Positions 16,892 through 25,063 of a stretch of 64,000 bases of DNA are shown piece after piece; position 1 is the stretch's first letter, and every line of letters starts with the position of its first letter. The notes under the pieces are model-generated. The model saw only the letters and a program-made list of their open reading frames with translations, was not told the DNA's origin and ran no database searches. Both the position numbers and the translations under genes were made by a program. This stretch comes from Dehalococcoidia bacterium (GTDB lineage: Bacteria; Chloroflexota; Dehalococcoidia; UBA2979). Location: contig JALOAL010000002.1 in assembly GCA_023228825.1 (NCBI GenBank), forward strand, positions 124,001 to 188,000, written 5' to 3'.

Positions 16892-17413
16892 ATGCGCGTG
16901 AGTACGAGCATTGCGGACGCGCTGGGCGCGGTCGCCCGGCGCGTGGCCTTTGCCGTGCGCAACCATCCGAGGATCGCGATGGCCGGCGCCAGTTCCGCCG
17001 GCGCGACGGTCGCGGCAGCGGTGATGGCGAGACGCCGACGCACGCAGTGGGCGCCGGACCTACCGGACGTCTCGGAACTGGCGACGGTCACCGCGCTGTC
17101 CGTCCACAACGCCGCCAAGGGGAGCGTGATCACGAAGGTCCGCGAACACGACGAGCCGTCGCGATCCCTGGCCATGGAGTCGGTCCGGCAGGCCATCGCG
17201 GAGGCTGCGTCCTCCGGCGTGGACGTCACCTCTGCCGCGCTCGGCGCGGTCGAGGGCGCGATTGAGGCGGCCGACCTGCTGCGCGAGGACCGGCTGGAGT
17301 TTGCGCAGGAGGCCGCGGAGGCCGCGCGCTTCGCCGCCGGCGTCGTCGGCTCTGTCGCAGCCCGCCGCGTGGGCGACGCACTGGCGTCCGTACTCCAGGC
17401 GCAGGGCCGCTAG
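16892..17413 (+). CDS. Small alanine-rich protein of unknown function
   Basis: A 173-residue product I do not recognise. It starts 41 bp after the transporter, with GGGAG upstream of the ATG, and probably shares its transcript. The N-terminal 50 residues hold a possible short membrane segment (IAMAGASSAGATVAAAVMAR) followed by an Arg cluster. The remainder is predicted as Ala/Glu-rich helices, such as DVTSAALGAVEGAIEAADLL. Its stop overlaps the stop of the convergent LuxR-type gene by 4 bp. Composition and codon use fit a real gene, but no motif points to a function. Confidence 0.65.
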   Translation: MRVSTSIADALGAVARRVAFAVRNHPRIAMAGASSAGATVAAAVMARRRRTQWAPDLPDVSELATVTALSVHNAAKGSVITKVREHDEPSRSLAMESVRQAIAEAASSGVDVTSAALGAVEGAIEAADLLREDRLEFAQEAAEAARFAAGVVGSVAARRVGDALASVLQAQGR

Positions 17414-20352
17414 ACCGGCGGGGCCGCCTCCGCGTGTTGGGGGCTGAAGGCGGGTAGGAGGGCGAGTTCGCGCCTGGAGCGCAGGCTGAGTTTGGTGCGC
17501 ACGTTCTGCATGTGCGTGGAGACGGTGCGCCGCCGGATGTCCAGGGTGAGGGCGATCTCGGCGTCGGTCAGGCCCTGCGCCGCCAGGCGGGCGACCTGCA
17601 TCTCGCGCTCGGTCAGGTCGCCCTCGCCGCGCTCGCGGGGAGCGCGGCGCCCGGCCAGCCGGTAGAGGGCGCGCATTTGCTGCAGGTCAGTACCGGCGCG
17701 GCGCTGGAACGTGTACGCCTCGCCCAGGAGGGGTAGGGCGCGCTCCGTCTGGCCCTGGCGGAGGTAGGCCTCTGCCATCTGCTGCTTGCACTGTGTCGCG
17801 CGCGAGCGGTAGCCCGCGCCCGCGAAGCAGCGGGCGGCCGCGTCCAGGTGAGCCACCGCCTGCTCAAGGTCGCCTCGGAGCAGGGCCTGCTGGCCCAGGG
17901 ACTGGCGATAGCCGCCGGCGGAGACGGGGAAGTCGGGCGTGCCGGCGCGTACCTGTTCGAAGTGGCCCACCGTGACGGCGAGCGCAGCCTCGTCCTCCAT
18001 GCGGAGGGCGGCCTCGGCCTGTCGGGGCAGGAGGTCGCAGAGGAGGAGACGCTCCCGGCCGGGGGTCTCCCGGAACCAGTCGATGACGGTGGTGACCGCC
18101 CGGTGGGCCTCGGCGAAGTTCCCCTGCGCCATCTCCTCCGCGTGGGCGGCCAGGGCCTCCATACTCAGGGCGTTGAGCATGTCCATACGGTCCGCGCCGT
18201 TCCAGAAACGCGTGGTCTCCGCGTCCTTGCCGGGCTGGCCTCGCAGCGCCCGGATGATGCGCACCACGCTATGGGAGCGCGGCAGCGTGCGGTTGCGGTG
18301 CAGCCCGGCGTCGATGTGCATGACGCGTCGGGCGGCGCGTTCGGCTTCGTCCAGGTTGCCGAGTTCGATCTCGCCCAGGGCGTAGCGGGCGCCGGCCCAA
18401 CTGAGGACGGAGTAGTCGCCCTTGCTGGTGGCCAGGCGGATCGCGCGGCGGAACCAGCGCATGCCTCGCGGCAGCGAGAAGTCGCAGATTGCGTTGCCCA
18501 CGGCCGAGGTGCTGCGGGCGACGGTGGACGCGTCGCCGGAACGGCGCGCGAGTCTGAGCGCCAGGCGGGCCTCCGCCAGCGCCTCCTCCGGGTGCGCGGC
18601 GTTGCGCTCGATGGTGTAACGGGCGAGGACGGCGCGGCTGGCGGTGCGGTAGTCCGCGGCCTGGAGCGCCTCGCGGAGGGCGTGCTCCAACTGTTCCAGC
18701 GCTTCCGGGTCGCGCCCCAGGAACTGGAGGACACGCGCGGCCTCCACGCGGGCCTGCGTGACCTGGGGGTCGGGGGCAGTCGCGGCATCGGTGGCGCTGG
18801 CCACCAATTGTTCGTAGACCGACCAGGCGTCCAGGTGCCGCCCCAGGGCCGTCAGGTCCCGCGCGCGACGTCGCGCGATCTGTGGGTAGCCCGGCGTACC
18901 GGTCGCCAGTCCGCTGAGCAGGCGGTGGGCGCGAGCCGAGTGGCCCGTGCGCGTGAGGGCCTCGGCGTAGAGGGCGCTGAGGGTGGGGGGCAGGGCGGAG
19001 TGTTCCGAGGCGTCCTCGCGCTGCCCGTGGCGCTGGCGCTCGCCCTCGCCCTCGCCCTCGCGTGCGAGTCGGTCCTGTAACCCGGCGAGTTGTTCACGGG
19101 CGTCCACGAAGCGGCTGCGGCTCGTGAGGATGCGAGCGGAGCGCTCGAAGAGGTCGTAGCCGGTGGTGAGAGGGCGGCCGCCCTCCAGGAGATGCTCTGC
19201 CAGGGATACGGTCTCGTCGTCCGTGAGGTCTGGCAGGCGCTCCTCCAACAGGGCCGCGCTCAGCCGGTGGAGGCGTCGACGCAGGAGGGGCGGCGTCTGC
19301 AGGTAGAAGGCGCGCGCAAGCAAGGGCGGGGAGATCACGAACTGGTCGAGGGCTGCTCCACCAATTCGGCGCTGGGGGCCGGTGGGACGCGCCTCCACCA
19401 CCTCGCGCTCGAGCAACTGCGTGAGGCCCATCTCCACGTCTACGCCGTCGTCCACGAGGCGGGCGACGGCCTCCTCCGAAGCGGCGCGGCCCCAGGCGGG
19501 ATGGTCCCAGACTCCGAGTGCGGAGGCGACGGCGCGGGCATCCGGCGAAAGCGGCTCCAGCACGCGCTGGGCGCGGTCGGCCACGCTGGGCGGGACGGGC
19601 GCGCTCTGGATGGAGCGGCTCTCGGCCAGGAGGTCCAGACGGTCGGTGTCCTCCAGGGCGTGCATCATGGCGAGGAGGTCGTGCAGGTCATCCCGTTGTG
19701 CTCCGGCATGCGCGGTCAGGTCGTCGACGAGCCGTTGCGAGGCAGCCCCGGGGCCGAGGATCGCGTCCGCGAACTGACGTGCCTCCGGGGGCTGGACGGG
19801 GTATAGGTCCAGGACCTCGCAGCGCTGCTGGGCACTCACGCGCTCGCGCAGGGCGGTGAGGCCGCTCCACCTCGACCCGTCCGCGCGCCGCGTGGAGGCG
19901 AGGCCTACGAGGAGCACACCGGATGACCGAGGTGGCGTGCCCAGGAGGTTCTCCACTACGGCGGCGTCCTCCGCAGGGAGTTCCTCCAGGCCGTGCAGGA
20001 AGAGCACCAGGCTGCACGGCGGCCCCTCCACCTCGCGCAGGGCGGCGCGGATACGGCGGGTGAACTCCACGGAGTCGTGAGGATCGGCGTCGTCCACCTC
20101 GAGCGTCTCGGCCAGGGCCAGGGCAAACATCATGGGTGGCTGGCCCGGCGAGATGCGGATGGTGGCGGTGCGGCGGGACTGGGAGCGCGCCAGGCCCTCC
20201 ATCCGGCGGACGAATTCGAGGTGCCCGGCGCCCGGCGTCCCCAGCACGAGCACGGCCTGCGAGGCTCGTTCGCCCAGATAAGCGTGAATCGCAGGGTCGA
20301 TATCGGCGGTTCCGCCATGTTCGGGAGGCGTGGGTACGTATTTCACCGGCAT
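17410..20352 (-). CDS. Large LuxR-family (LAL/MalT-like) transcriptional regulator
   Basis: A 980-residue regulator from ATG 20352. The N-terminal 300 residues resemble a STAND-type ATPase: VLVLGTPGAGHLEF in the P-loop place and SLVLFLHGLEEL as Walker B. The middle is a long array of TPR-like helical repeats (for example DPEALEQLEHALREALQAAD). The C-terminus is a GerE/LuxR helix-turn-helix, LTEREMQVARLAAQGLTDAE followed by VSTHMQNVRTKLSLRSR. Unusually, the P-loop has His where the nucleotide-binding Lys should be, so ATP switching may be lost or altered. It is divergent from the ABC transporter operon starting at 20443, which it may regulate. It could respond to a transported solute, but this is not shown. 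Confidence 0.88.
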   Translation of the reverse strand: MPVKYVPTPPEHGGTADIDPAIHAYLGERASQAVLVLGTPGAGHLEFVRRMEGLARSQSRRTATIRISPGQPPMMFALALAETLEVDDADPHDSVEFTRRIRAALREVEGPPCSLVLFLHGLEELPAEDAAVVENLLGTPPRSSGVLLVGLASTRRADGSRWSGLTALRERVSAQQRCEVLDLYPVQPPEARQFADAILGPGAASQRLVDDLTAHAGAQRDDLHDLLAMMHALEDTDRLDLLAESRSIQSAPVPPSVADRAQRVLEPLSPDARAVASALGVWDHPAWGRAASEEAVARLVDDGVDVEMGLTQLLEREVVEARPTGPQRRIGGAALDQFVISPPLLARAFYLQTPPLLRRRLHRLSAALLEERLPDLTDDETVSLAEHLLEGGRPLTTGYDLFERSARILTSRSRFVDAREQLAGLQDRLAREGEGEGERQRHGQREDASEHSALPPTLSALYAEALTRTGHSARAHRLLSGLATGTPGYPQIARRRARDLTALGRHLDAWSVYEQLVASATDAATAPDPQVTQARVEAARVLQFLGRDPEALEQLEHALREALQAADYRTASRAVLARYTIERNAAHPEEALAEARLALRLARRSGDASTVARSTSAVGNAICDFSLPRGMRWFRRAIRLATSKGDYSVLSWAGARYALGEIELGNLDEAERAARRVMHIDAGLHRNRTLPRSHSVVRIIRALRGQPGKDAETTRFWNGADRMDMLNALSMEALAAHAEEMAQGNFAEAHRAVTTVIDWFRETPGRERLLLCDLLPRQAEAALRMEDEAALAVTVGHFEQVRAGTPDFPVSAGGYRQSLGQQALLRGDLEQAVAHLDAAARCFAGAGYRSRATQCKQQMAEAYLRQGQTERALPLLGEAYTFQRRAGTDLQQMRALYRLAGRRAPRERGEGDLTEREMQVARLAAQGLTDAEIALTLDIRRRTVSTHMQNVRTKLSLRSRRELALLPAFSPQHAEAAPPV

Positions 20353-20442
20353 GGTGCATACGATAGCCCAGTCTGTCTCAGCCAAGTACGTATATCTGGC
20401 GACCAGGTCGGAACGTAGCGTTTTCGTCAGGAGGACGATGCG

Positions 20443-20547
20443 ATGAGTCGTCTGCTGCTCGCGTACCGGGGGCTCCGGTCCCAATCCGGGCGAGTTCTCC
20501 GCAGGGAGGGCGCCCCACGCGGCGTCCCAATCGAGCGTGTCCAGTGA
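20443..20547 (+). CDS. Candidate 34-residue leader ORF coupled to the ABC permease gene
   Basis: A short frame starting ATG 20443 lies eight bases after a perfect AGGAGG (20429-20434), the best ribosome-binding site in this gap. It encodes MSRLLLAYRGLRSQSGRVLR and 14 more residues. Its TGA overlaps the GTG start of the permease gene (GTGA at 20544-20547) in another frame. The strong site upstream and the weak one directly before the permease suggest that translation reaches the permease through this leader. It could simply be a ribosome-loading ORF. No homology is recognised. Confidence 0.45.
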   Translation: MSRLLLAYRGLRSQSGRVLRREGAPRGVPIERVQ

Positions 20548-21494
20548 GGGCCTACCTGGTCCGCCGCATGGCGGAAACCATCCCCGTGCTCCTGGTGGTG
20601 AGCCTGATCGTCTTCATGCTGATGAGGCTCCTGCCCGGCGACCCCATCGAGGCCTTCCTCGGTGAGGAGGGCGGCAACCTGTCCGTGGAGCAGCGCGCTC
20701 AGATCGAGAAGAACCTGGGCCTGGATAAGCCGCTGCCCATCCAGTACGTGGACTGGGTCACGGGCCTGGTCACCGGCGACTGGGGTACGGACACCTATCG
20801 CCAGTCCGTCGCGAAGACCGTGGGCGAGCGCTTCACGGCCACCGCGCAACTGGCGACGCTGGCGTGGGTCCTGGGGCTGGCCATTGGGGTGCCACTGGGC
20901 GTGATCTCTGCCCTGCGACGCAATAGTTGGACGGACGTGGGGATCACCACCGTCTCACTCGCAGGCCTGGCGACGCCCAACTTCCTGCTCGCGATCCTGC
21001 TGATCCTGATATTCAGTGTCTCCTTGGGTTGGCTGCCTTCCTTCGGCTTTGTCTCGATCATCGATGACCCGGTGGAAGGGCTGAAGCGGATGGCGCTGCC
21101 GGTGGTGGCGCTGTCGACCGGCCTCATGGCCGCGATCGTCCGGCAGACGCGCTCCGGCGTGCTGGAGGTGATGGCGGAGGACTACGTGCGGACGGCGGCC
21201 GCGAAGGGGCTGAGCCGCAGTCGCCTGATCATCAAGCACGTCCTGAAGAACGCGCTGCTCCCCGTGGTCACGGTGGCGGGCATCCAGATCGGCAACCTGG
21301 TCTCCGGCACGATCATCGTGGAGACCATGTTTGCCATCCCGGGCATCGGTTCGCTGACGCTGCGTTCGATCCTGATCCGTGACTTCCAGACCATCCAGGT
21401 CCTGGTGGTGATCATCGCGGTGTTCACGGTGATGGCGAACCTGCTGGCTGATATTGCCTATGTGTTCCTTGACCCGCGGATCCGGCTGTCATGA
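20544..21494 (+). CDS. Peptide/nickel-type ABC transporter permease (DppB-like)
   Basis: First membrane subunit of a family-5 (dipeptide/oligopeptide/nickel) importer, 316 residues from GTG 20544. It begins MRAYLVRRMAETIPVLLVVS and shows the DppB landmarks MRLLPGDPIE and LATPNFLLAILLILIF, with the EAA loop as EDYVRTAAAKGLSRSRLIIK. It closes with FLDPRIR. Its stop overlaps the start of the DppC-type gene by 4 bp. The operon continues with a DppC permease and a binding protein, but no DppD/DppF ATPase gene is present in the window. Those subunits must be supplied from elsewhere. Confidence 0.93.
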   Translation: MRAYLVRRMAETIPVLLVVSLIVFMLMRLLPGDPIEAFLGEEGGNLSVEQRAQIEKNLGLDKPLPIQYVDWVTGLVTGDWGTDTYRQSVAKTVGERFTATAQLATLAWVLGLAIGVPLGVISALRRNSWTDVGITTVSLAGLATPNFLLAILLILIFSVSLGWLPSFGFVSIIDDPVEGLKRMALPVVALSTGLMAAIVRQTRSGVLEVMAEDYVRTAAAKGLSRSRLIIKHVLKNALLPVVTVAGIQIGNLVSGTIIVETMFAIPGIGSLTLRSILIRDFQTIQVLVVIIAVFTVMANLLADIAYVFLDPRIRLS

Positions 21495-22390
21495 CCAGCA
21501 CTTCCGTAAACTCGACGACGTTGCACGTGACAGGACAGGGAGCGCGCTCGCCGTTCTGGCGGTCGCCGCTGGGGCGGGTGCTCCGCATCAAACTGGCCGT
21601 GTTCGGCCTGGTGGTGATCGGCGTCGTGGCGGTGGGTGGGCTGCTCGCCCCCGTGCTGGCCCCGTATCCGCCGAACGCGACCGTGACGTACGTGGCCGAG
21701 TCCCCCTCCTGGAGCCACCTGCTCGGTACGGACTCGATCGGCCGTGACCAGTTGAGCCGCCTGCTGTACGGCGCGCGCGTCTCGCTGACGGTGAGTGTGA
21801 TGTCTGCGGTGGTCGGGGTGGTGATCGGCGGCGCGGCTGGCCTTGCGGCCGCCCGTCTCGGCGGCATCGTGGACTCGGTCATCATGCGCATCGCGGACGG
21901 CATGCTCTCGCTGCCGGGGCTCGTGCTGCCGCTGGCGATGATTGCGGCCATCGGTGGTGGGGTCTTCACGGTGGCCCTGACGCTGGGCATCAGCCTCTCG
22001 CCCTCGATCGCCCGGCTGATGCGAGGGCAGGCGCTGGCCCAACTGGAGCGCGACTACGTGCTCGCGGCCCACTCCATTGGCGTGCCGGGCGCCCGCATCA
22101 TGTTGCGGCACGTGGCGCCGAACTGTGTCGCGCCGATCATCGTTGCCGCCTCGCTCGGCATGAGCAGCGCCATCGGTGCGGAGGCTGCCCTGAGTTTCCT
22201 GGGCGCGGGAGTCACGGCGCCCACGGCGACGTGGGGAAACATGCTCTCGCAGGGCCTCGAATACATCCGCCTGACCCCCTGGATGATCGTCGCCCCTGGG
22301 GTGGCGGTCTTCCTGCTCATCCTTTCGCTGAACTTCCTCGGAGATGCGTTGCGGGACGTCCTGGACCCAAGGCTCCGAGGCAGGACATGA
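21491..22390 (+). CDS. Peptide/nickel-type ABC transporter permease (DppC-like)
   Basis: Second membrane subunit of the importer, 299 residues, starting in an ATGA overlap with the DppB-type gene. It has the usual N-terminal DppC layout (one helix, then the exposed HLLGTDSIGRDQLSRLLYG motif), five further helices, the EAA loop RDYVLAAHSIGVPGARIMLR and the terminal LNFLGDALRDVLDPRLRG. It pairs with the preceding permease. A stem-loop follows before the binding-protein gene, which may allow higher expression of the latter. Confidence 0.93.
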   Translation: MTSTSVNSTTLHVTGQGARSPFWRSPLGRVLRIKLAVFGLVVIGVVAVGGLLAPVLAPYPPNATVTYVAESPSWSHLLGTDSIGRDQLSRLLYGARVSLTVSVMSAVVGVVIGGAAGLAAARLGGIVDSVIMRIADGMLSLPGLVLPLAMIAAIGGGVFTVALTLGISLSPSIARLMRGQALAQLERDYVLAAHSIGVPGARIMLRHVAPNCVAPIIVAASLGMSSAIGAEAALSFLGAGVTAPTATWGNMLSQGLEYIRLTPWMIVAPGVAVFLLILSLNFLGDALRDVLDPRLRGRT

Positions 22391-22398
22391 CGCCTGGC

Positions 22399-22423
22399 AT
22401 TACCGGCCACCGTCGGCCGTAAT
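22399..22423 (+). other. Intergenic stem-loop between permease and binding-protein genes
   Basis: ATTACCGGCC and GGCCGTAAT pair with one bulged base around a six-base loop. There is no T-run after it. Within an operon this more likely stabilises or processes mRNA than terminates it. Confidence 0.4.
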
Positions 22424-22453
22424 TGCACCATAGGGAATAGGTTCGGAGTTTCT

Positions 22454-24142
22454 ATGACGCCAATCGGCAACTATTGGGAACGTACACTCGGGCGGCGCAC
22501 CGTGCTGCGCTCGGCCGGCTTGGTCGGCGCCGGGCTTGCCGGTGCCGCGCTCATCGGGTGCGGTGGTGACGACGATCCCACTGCCACCAGCACGCCCGGC
22601 GGCGCCGGGGTCACGGCCACCGGTACGCCGGCGCCGGCGGACAGCGTGCCGCAGGGCGGCAAGGTCTCCATTGGCTACTACGCCGAGGCGGACAAGGGGC
22701 TCTCGCCTCGGACGTCCGATGCCGCCTCCTACATGGGGTACATGGAGTTGATCGGCGACACGTACGTCTACCTGGGCGGTGACGGCCGCTCGGGTGACGC
22801 GCGACACGCACTCTGGGAGGAGATTGAGTACCCGGAGCCAACCACGCTGGTCGCGAAGATCCGGGAGGGCGTGAAGTTCCACGACGGCACCGACTTCACG
22901 GCGGAGTCCGTGAAGGCCCACCTGGAGTTCCTGATGGACCCGGAGAAGGCGCCGGACTTCCGGTACGCCACTTCCCTGGCGGCCATCGAAAGCATCGATG
23001 TGCCCGGCGACGGCACGGTGCGGCTCAACCTGAGCGCTCCGGACTCGACGCTGCTCTTCACCCTGGGCACCAACCCTGGCATGCCGTTCTCGCTGGCGCA
23101 GGTGGAAGCGCTGGGGAACGACGAGATCGTGAAGCCGGCGCTGACCGGTCCCTACATGGTGGACACCTGGCGGGACGGCGGCGCGGTCTTCAACTTTGTC
23201 CGCAACCCGAACTACTGGGGCACGTCCGGATACCCGTACCTGGACTCGATCGACTACCAGATCCTTCGCCAGGGTGAGGCCCGCGCGGCGGCCCTCGAGT
23301 CCGGCCAGGTGGACATCATTGGCTTCGAGGAGGGCACCGCGACCAGCGCCCGCCTGCAGCAGGACAGCCGCTGGCAGTATCAGGCGGTCCCGGTGGGCCC
23401 GGCCAACACGTTCCTGAACCACTTCAAGGCGCCGCTGGACGACATCCGCGTCCGCCAGGCGCTGGCACACGCCAGCGACCGTGAGCGCGTGCTCCAGACG
23501 ATCTACGTGGGTCAGGGCAGCGTGGCTACGTCTCACCTGCCCACGGGCGGGCAGGGCTGGTCCGACTACGAGCCGTACCCGTACAACCCGGACGAGGCGC
23601 GCAAACTGCTTGCCGCTGCGGGCTACGAGGACTCCAAGCCCGTCCTCTCCGCGGAGATCACCGGACTGCCTCCCAAGCAGGAGGACGTCAACCAGATGTC
23701 GCTGCTGAAGGAGATGTACGACTCCATCGGTTTCGACATTGAGATCGCGAACGTCTCGGACGCCACGGCCTTCCGCCGGGAGAACCGAGGCAACATCCGG
23801 ATCGGCAGCACGTCAGTGCGGCACCCCGTCCTGATGTACGAGATCTTCTTCTCCACGAGCGGGTCCTTCAACGCTGGCCACGACTCGCGCGAGCCGGAGC
23901 AACTGCGCATCGACGACCTCGTGAGCCAGGGCAAGTTGGCGACCGAGGACGAGTTGGAGGGCATCCTGGACGAGTTGCACCGCATCACCCGTGACGAGGT
24001 GTACGGCGCAATCCCCCTGGTGACCCGCATCAAGCCCGTGTTCGCCAACGACAAGGTTGGCAACTTCGACACGCCGGAGTTCATCGCCCCGATGATCGGG
24101 GGCACCTTCCGGCCGCGCACCGTATACCGCATGGACGCCTAG
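22454..24142 (+). CDS. ABC transporter substrate-binding lipoprotein, family 5
   Basis: Extracytoplasmic receptor for the peptide/nickel-type importer, 562 residues. The N-terminus has a twin-arginine motif (LGRRTVLRSAG) and a lipobox (ALIGC), followed by a Thr/Pro/Gly linker. The mature part shows SBP5 features: ATTLVAKIREGVKFHDGTDF near residue 125, the FVRNPNYWG motif and VRQALAHASDRERVLQTIY. The same leader style and the phrase GLAGAALIGCG recur in the second binding protein at 52990, so the two are paralogues. Neighbouring CoA-transferase and crotonase genes suggest that the ligand may be an organic acid or amide rather than a peptide, which is inference. Confidence 0.92.
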   Translation: MTPIGNYWERTLGRRTVLRSAGLVGAGLAGAALIGCGGDDDPTATSTPGGAGVTATGTPAPADSVPQGGKVSIGYYAEADKGLSPRTSDAASYMGYMELIGDTYVYLGGDGRSGDARHALWEEIEYPEPTTLVAKIREGVKFHDGTDFTAESVKAHLEFLMDPEKAPDFRYATSLAAIESIDVPGDGTVRLNLSAPDSTLLFTLGTNPGMPFSLAQVEALGNDEIVKPALTGPYMVDTWRDGGAVFNFVRNPNYWGTSGYPYLDSIDYQILRQGEARAAALESGQVDIIGFEEGTATSARLQQDSRWQYQAVPVGPANTFLNHFKAPLDDIRVRQALAHASDRERVLQTIYVGQGSVATSHLPTGGQGWSDYEPYPYNPDEARKLLAAAGYEDSKPVLSAEITGLPPKQEDVNQMSLLKEMYDSIGFDIEIANVSDATAFRRENRGNIRIGSTSVRHPVLMYEIFFSTSGSFNAGHDSREPEQLRIDDLVSQGKLATEDELEGILDELHRITRDEVYGAIPLVTRIKPVFANDKVGNFDTPEFIAPMIGGTFRPRTVYRMDA

Positions 24143-24151
24143 TCCGTGCCT

Positions 24152-24187
24152 GCGTCCCTGCGGTGGCCCCTCCCGCCGCAGGGACGC
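24152..24187 (+). terminator. Stem-loop after the binding-protein gene
   Basis: GCGTCCCTGCGG (24152-24163) and CCGCAGGGACGC (24176-24187) form a perfect 12-bp stem with a 12-base loop, ten bases after the stop codon. No T-run follows, so it may be a partial terminator or a 3' end protector separating transporter and catabolic genes. Confidence 0.6.
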
Positions 24188-24229
24188 AACCCGGCCCCAT
24201 AGAGACATCACCGCAGGAAGGGACGAGAG

Positions 24230-25003
24230 ATGAGCCCGGACGGCCCCCGCCTGATCGAGGTGGAGCGCCACGACCATGTGGTGCTCATCCGGTTGAACCA
24301 GCCGGATCGCCTGAACGTGTTCAGTTACCACCTGCGGGTGCAACTGGCGGACGCCATGGATGCCGCCGAGGCCGATCCGGACGTGCGCGCGCTGGTGCTC
24401 ACCGGGGCGGGCGCGCGCGCCTTCTCCGCGGGCGGCGACCTGAAGGAGATGGCGGACCCCGCCTCGCGGCCCCCGCCGGCGAGCGAGGACGAGGAGCGCC
24501 GCGCACGTCGCGCGACCGACCGCTTCCGCCGCACCGAACTGCCGGTGATCGCGGCCGTGAACGGGGACGCCTACGGAGGCGGCGCCACGCTGGCGCTGTC
24601 CTGCGACATCCGCCTGGCGGCGGAGCACGCGCGCTTCCGCTTCCCGGGCGCGGACATGGGCCTGGTGGTGGGAGCGGCCCAACTGCCACGCCTCGTGGGC
24701 GCGGCTCGCGCAAAGGAACTGGTCTTCACGGGGCGCGTCTTCTCCGCGGAGGAGGCCTACCGGTGGGGCTTCGTCAACGAGGTCTACCCCGCAGACCAAC
24801 TGGTCCCGGAGGCGCTGGCCATGGCGAAGCAGATGGCGCAGGGATCGCAGGCCGCCCTCCGGTTCGCCAAGCAGGTGATCGACCGGGCCACCCTGGACGC
24901 GGAGGCGGTGGACCTCCAGAACGAGGCGAACCAGACGCTCCGAGGCACGGCGGAGCAGCAGGAGCGCGTGAAGTCCATGCACAAGCGGGTCACGGACGGC
25001 TAG
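24230..25003 (+). CDS. Enoyl-CoA hydratase/isomerase (crotonase) superfamily protein
   Basis: A 257-residue crotonase-fold protein with AGGAAGG before its ATG. It has the CoA-binding and oxyanion features: LNQPDRLNVFSYHLRVQLAD at the N-terminus, GAGARAFSAGGDLKEM as the first oxyanion strand, and NGDAYGGGATLALSCD as the second. The two glutamates that catalyse water addition in classical hydratases are replaced: Thr in GGGATLAL and Gly in FPGADMGL. It may therefore be a decarboxylase, isomerase, hydrolase or another crotonase activity. It is followed within 60 bp by a CaiB-type CoA-transferase, so it acts on a CoA thioester in the same pathway. Confidence 0.88.
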   Translation: MSPDGPRLIEVERHDHVVLIRLNQPDRLNVFSYHLRVQLADAMDAAEADPDVRALVLTGAGARAFSAGGDLKEMADPASRPPPASEDEERRARRATDRFRRTELPVIAAVNGDAYGGGATLALSCDIRLAAEHARFRFPGADMGLVVGAAQLPRLVGAARAKELVFTGRVFSAEEAYRWGFVNEVYPADQLVPEALAMAKQMAQGSQAALRFAKQVIDRATLDAEAVDLQNEANQTLRGTAEQQERVKSMHKRVTDG

Positions 25004-25063
25004 CAGCCCTCGGTGACCGGGAACCCAGACTCCAACCGAGTCTCGAATGAAAGAAGCAGACTG

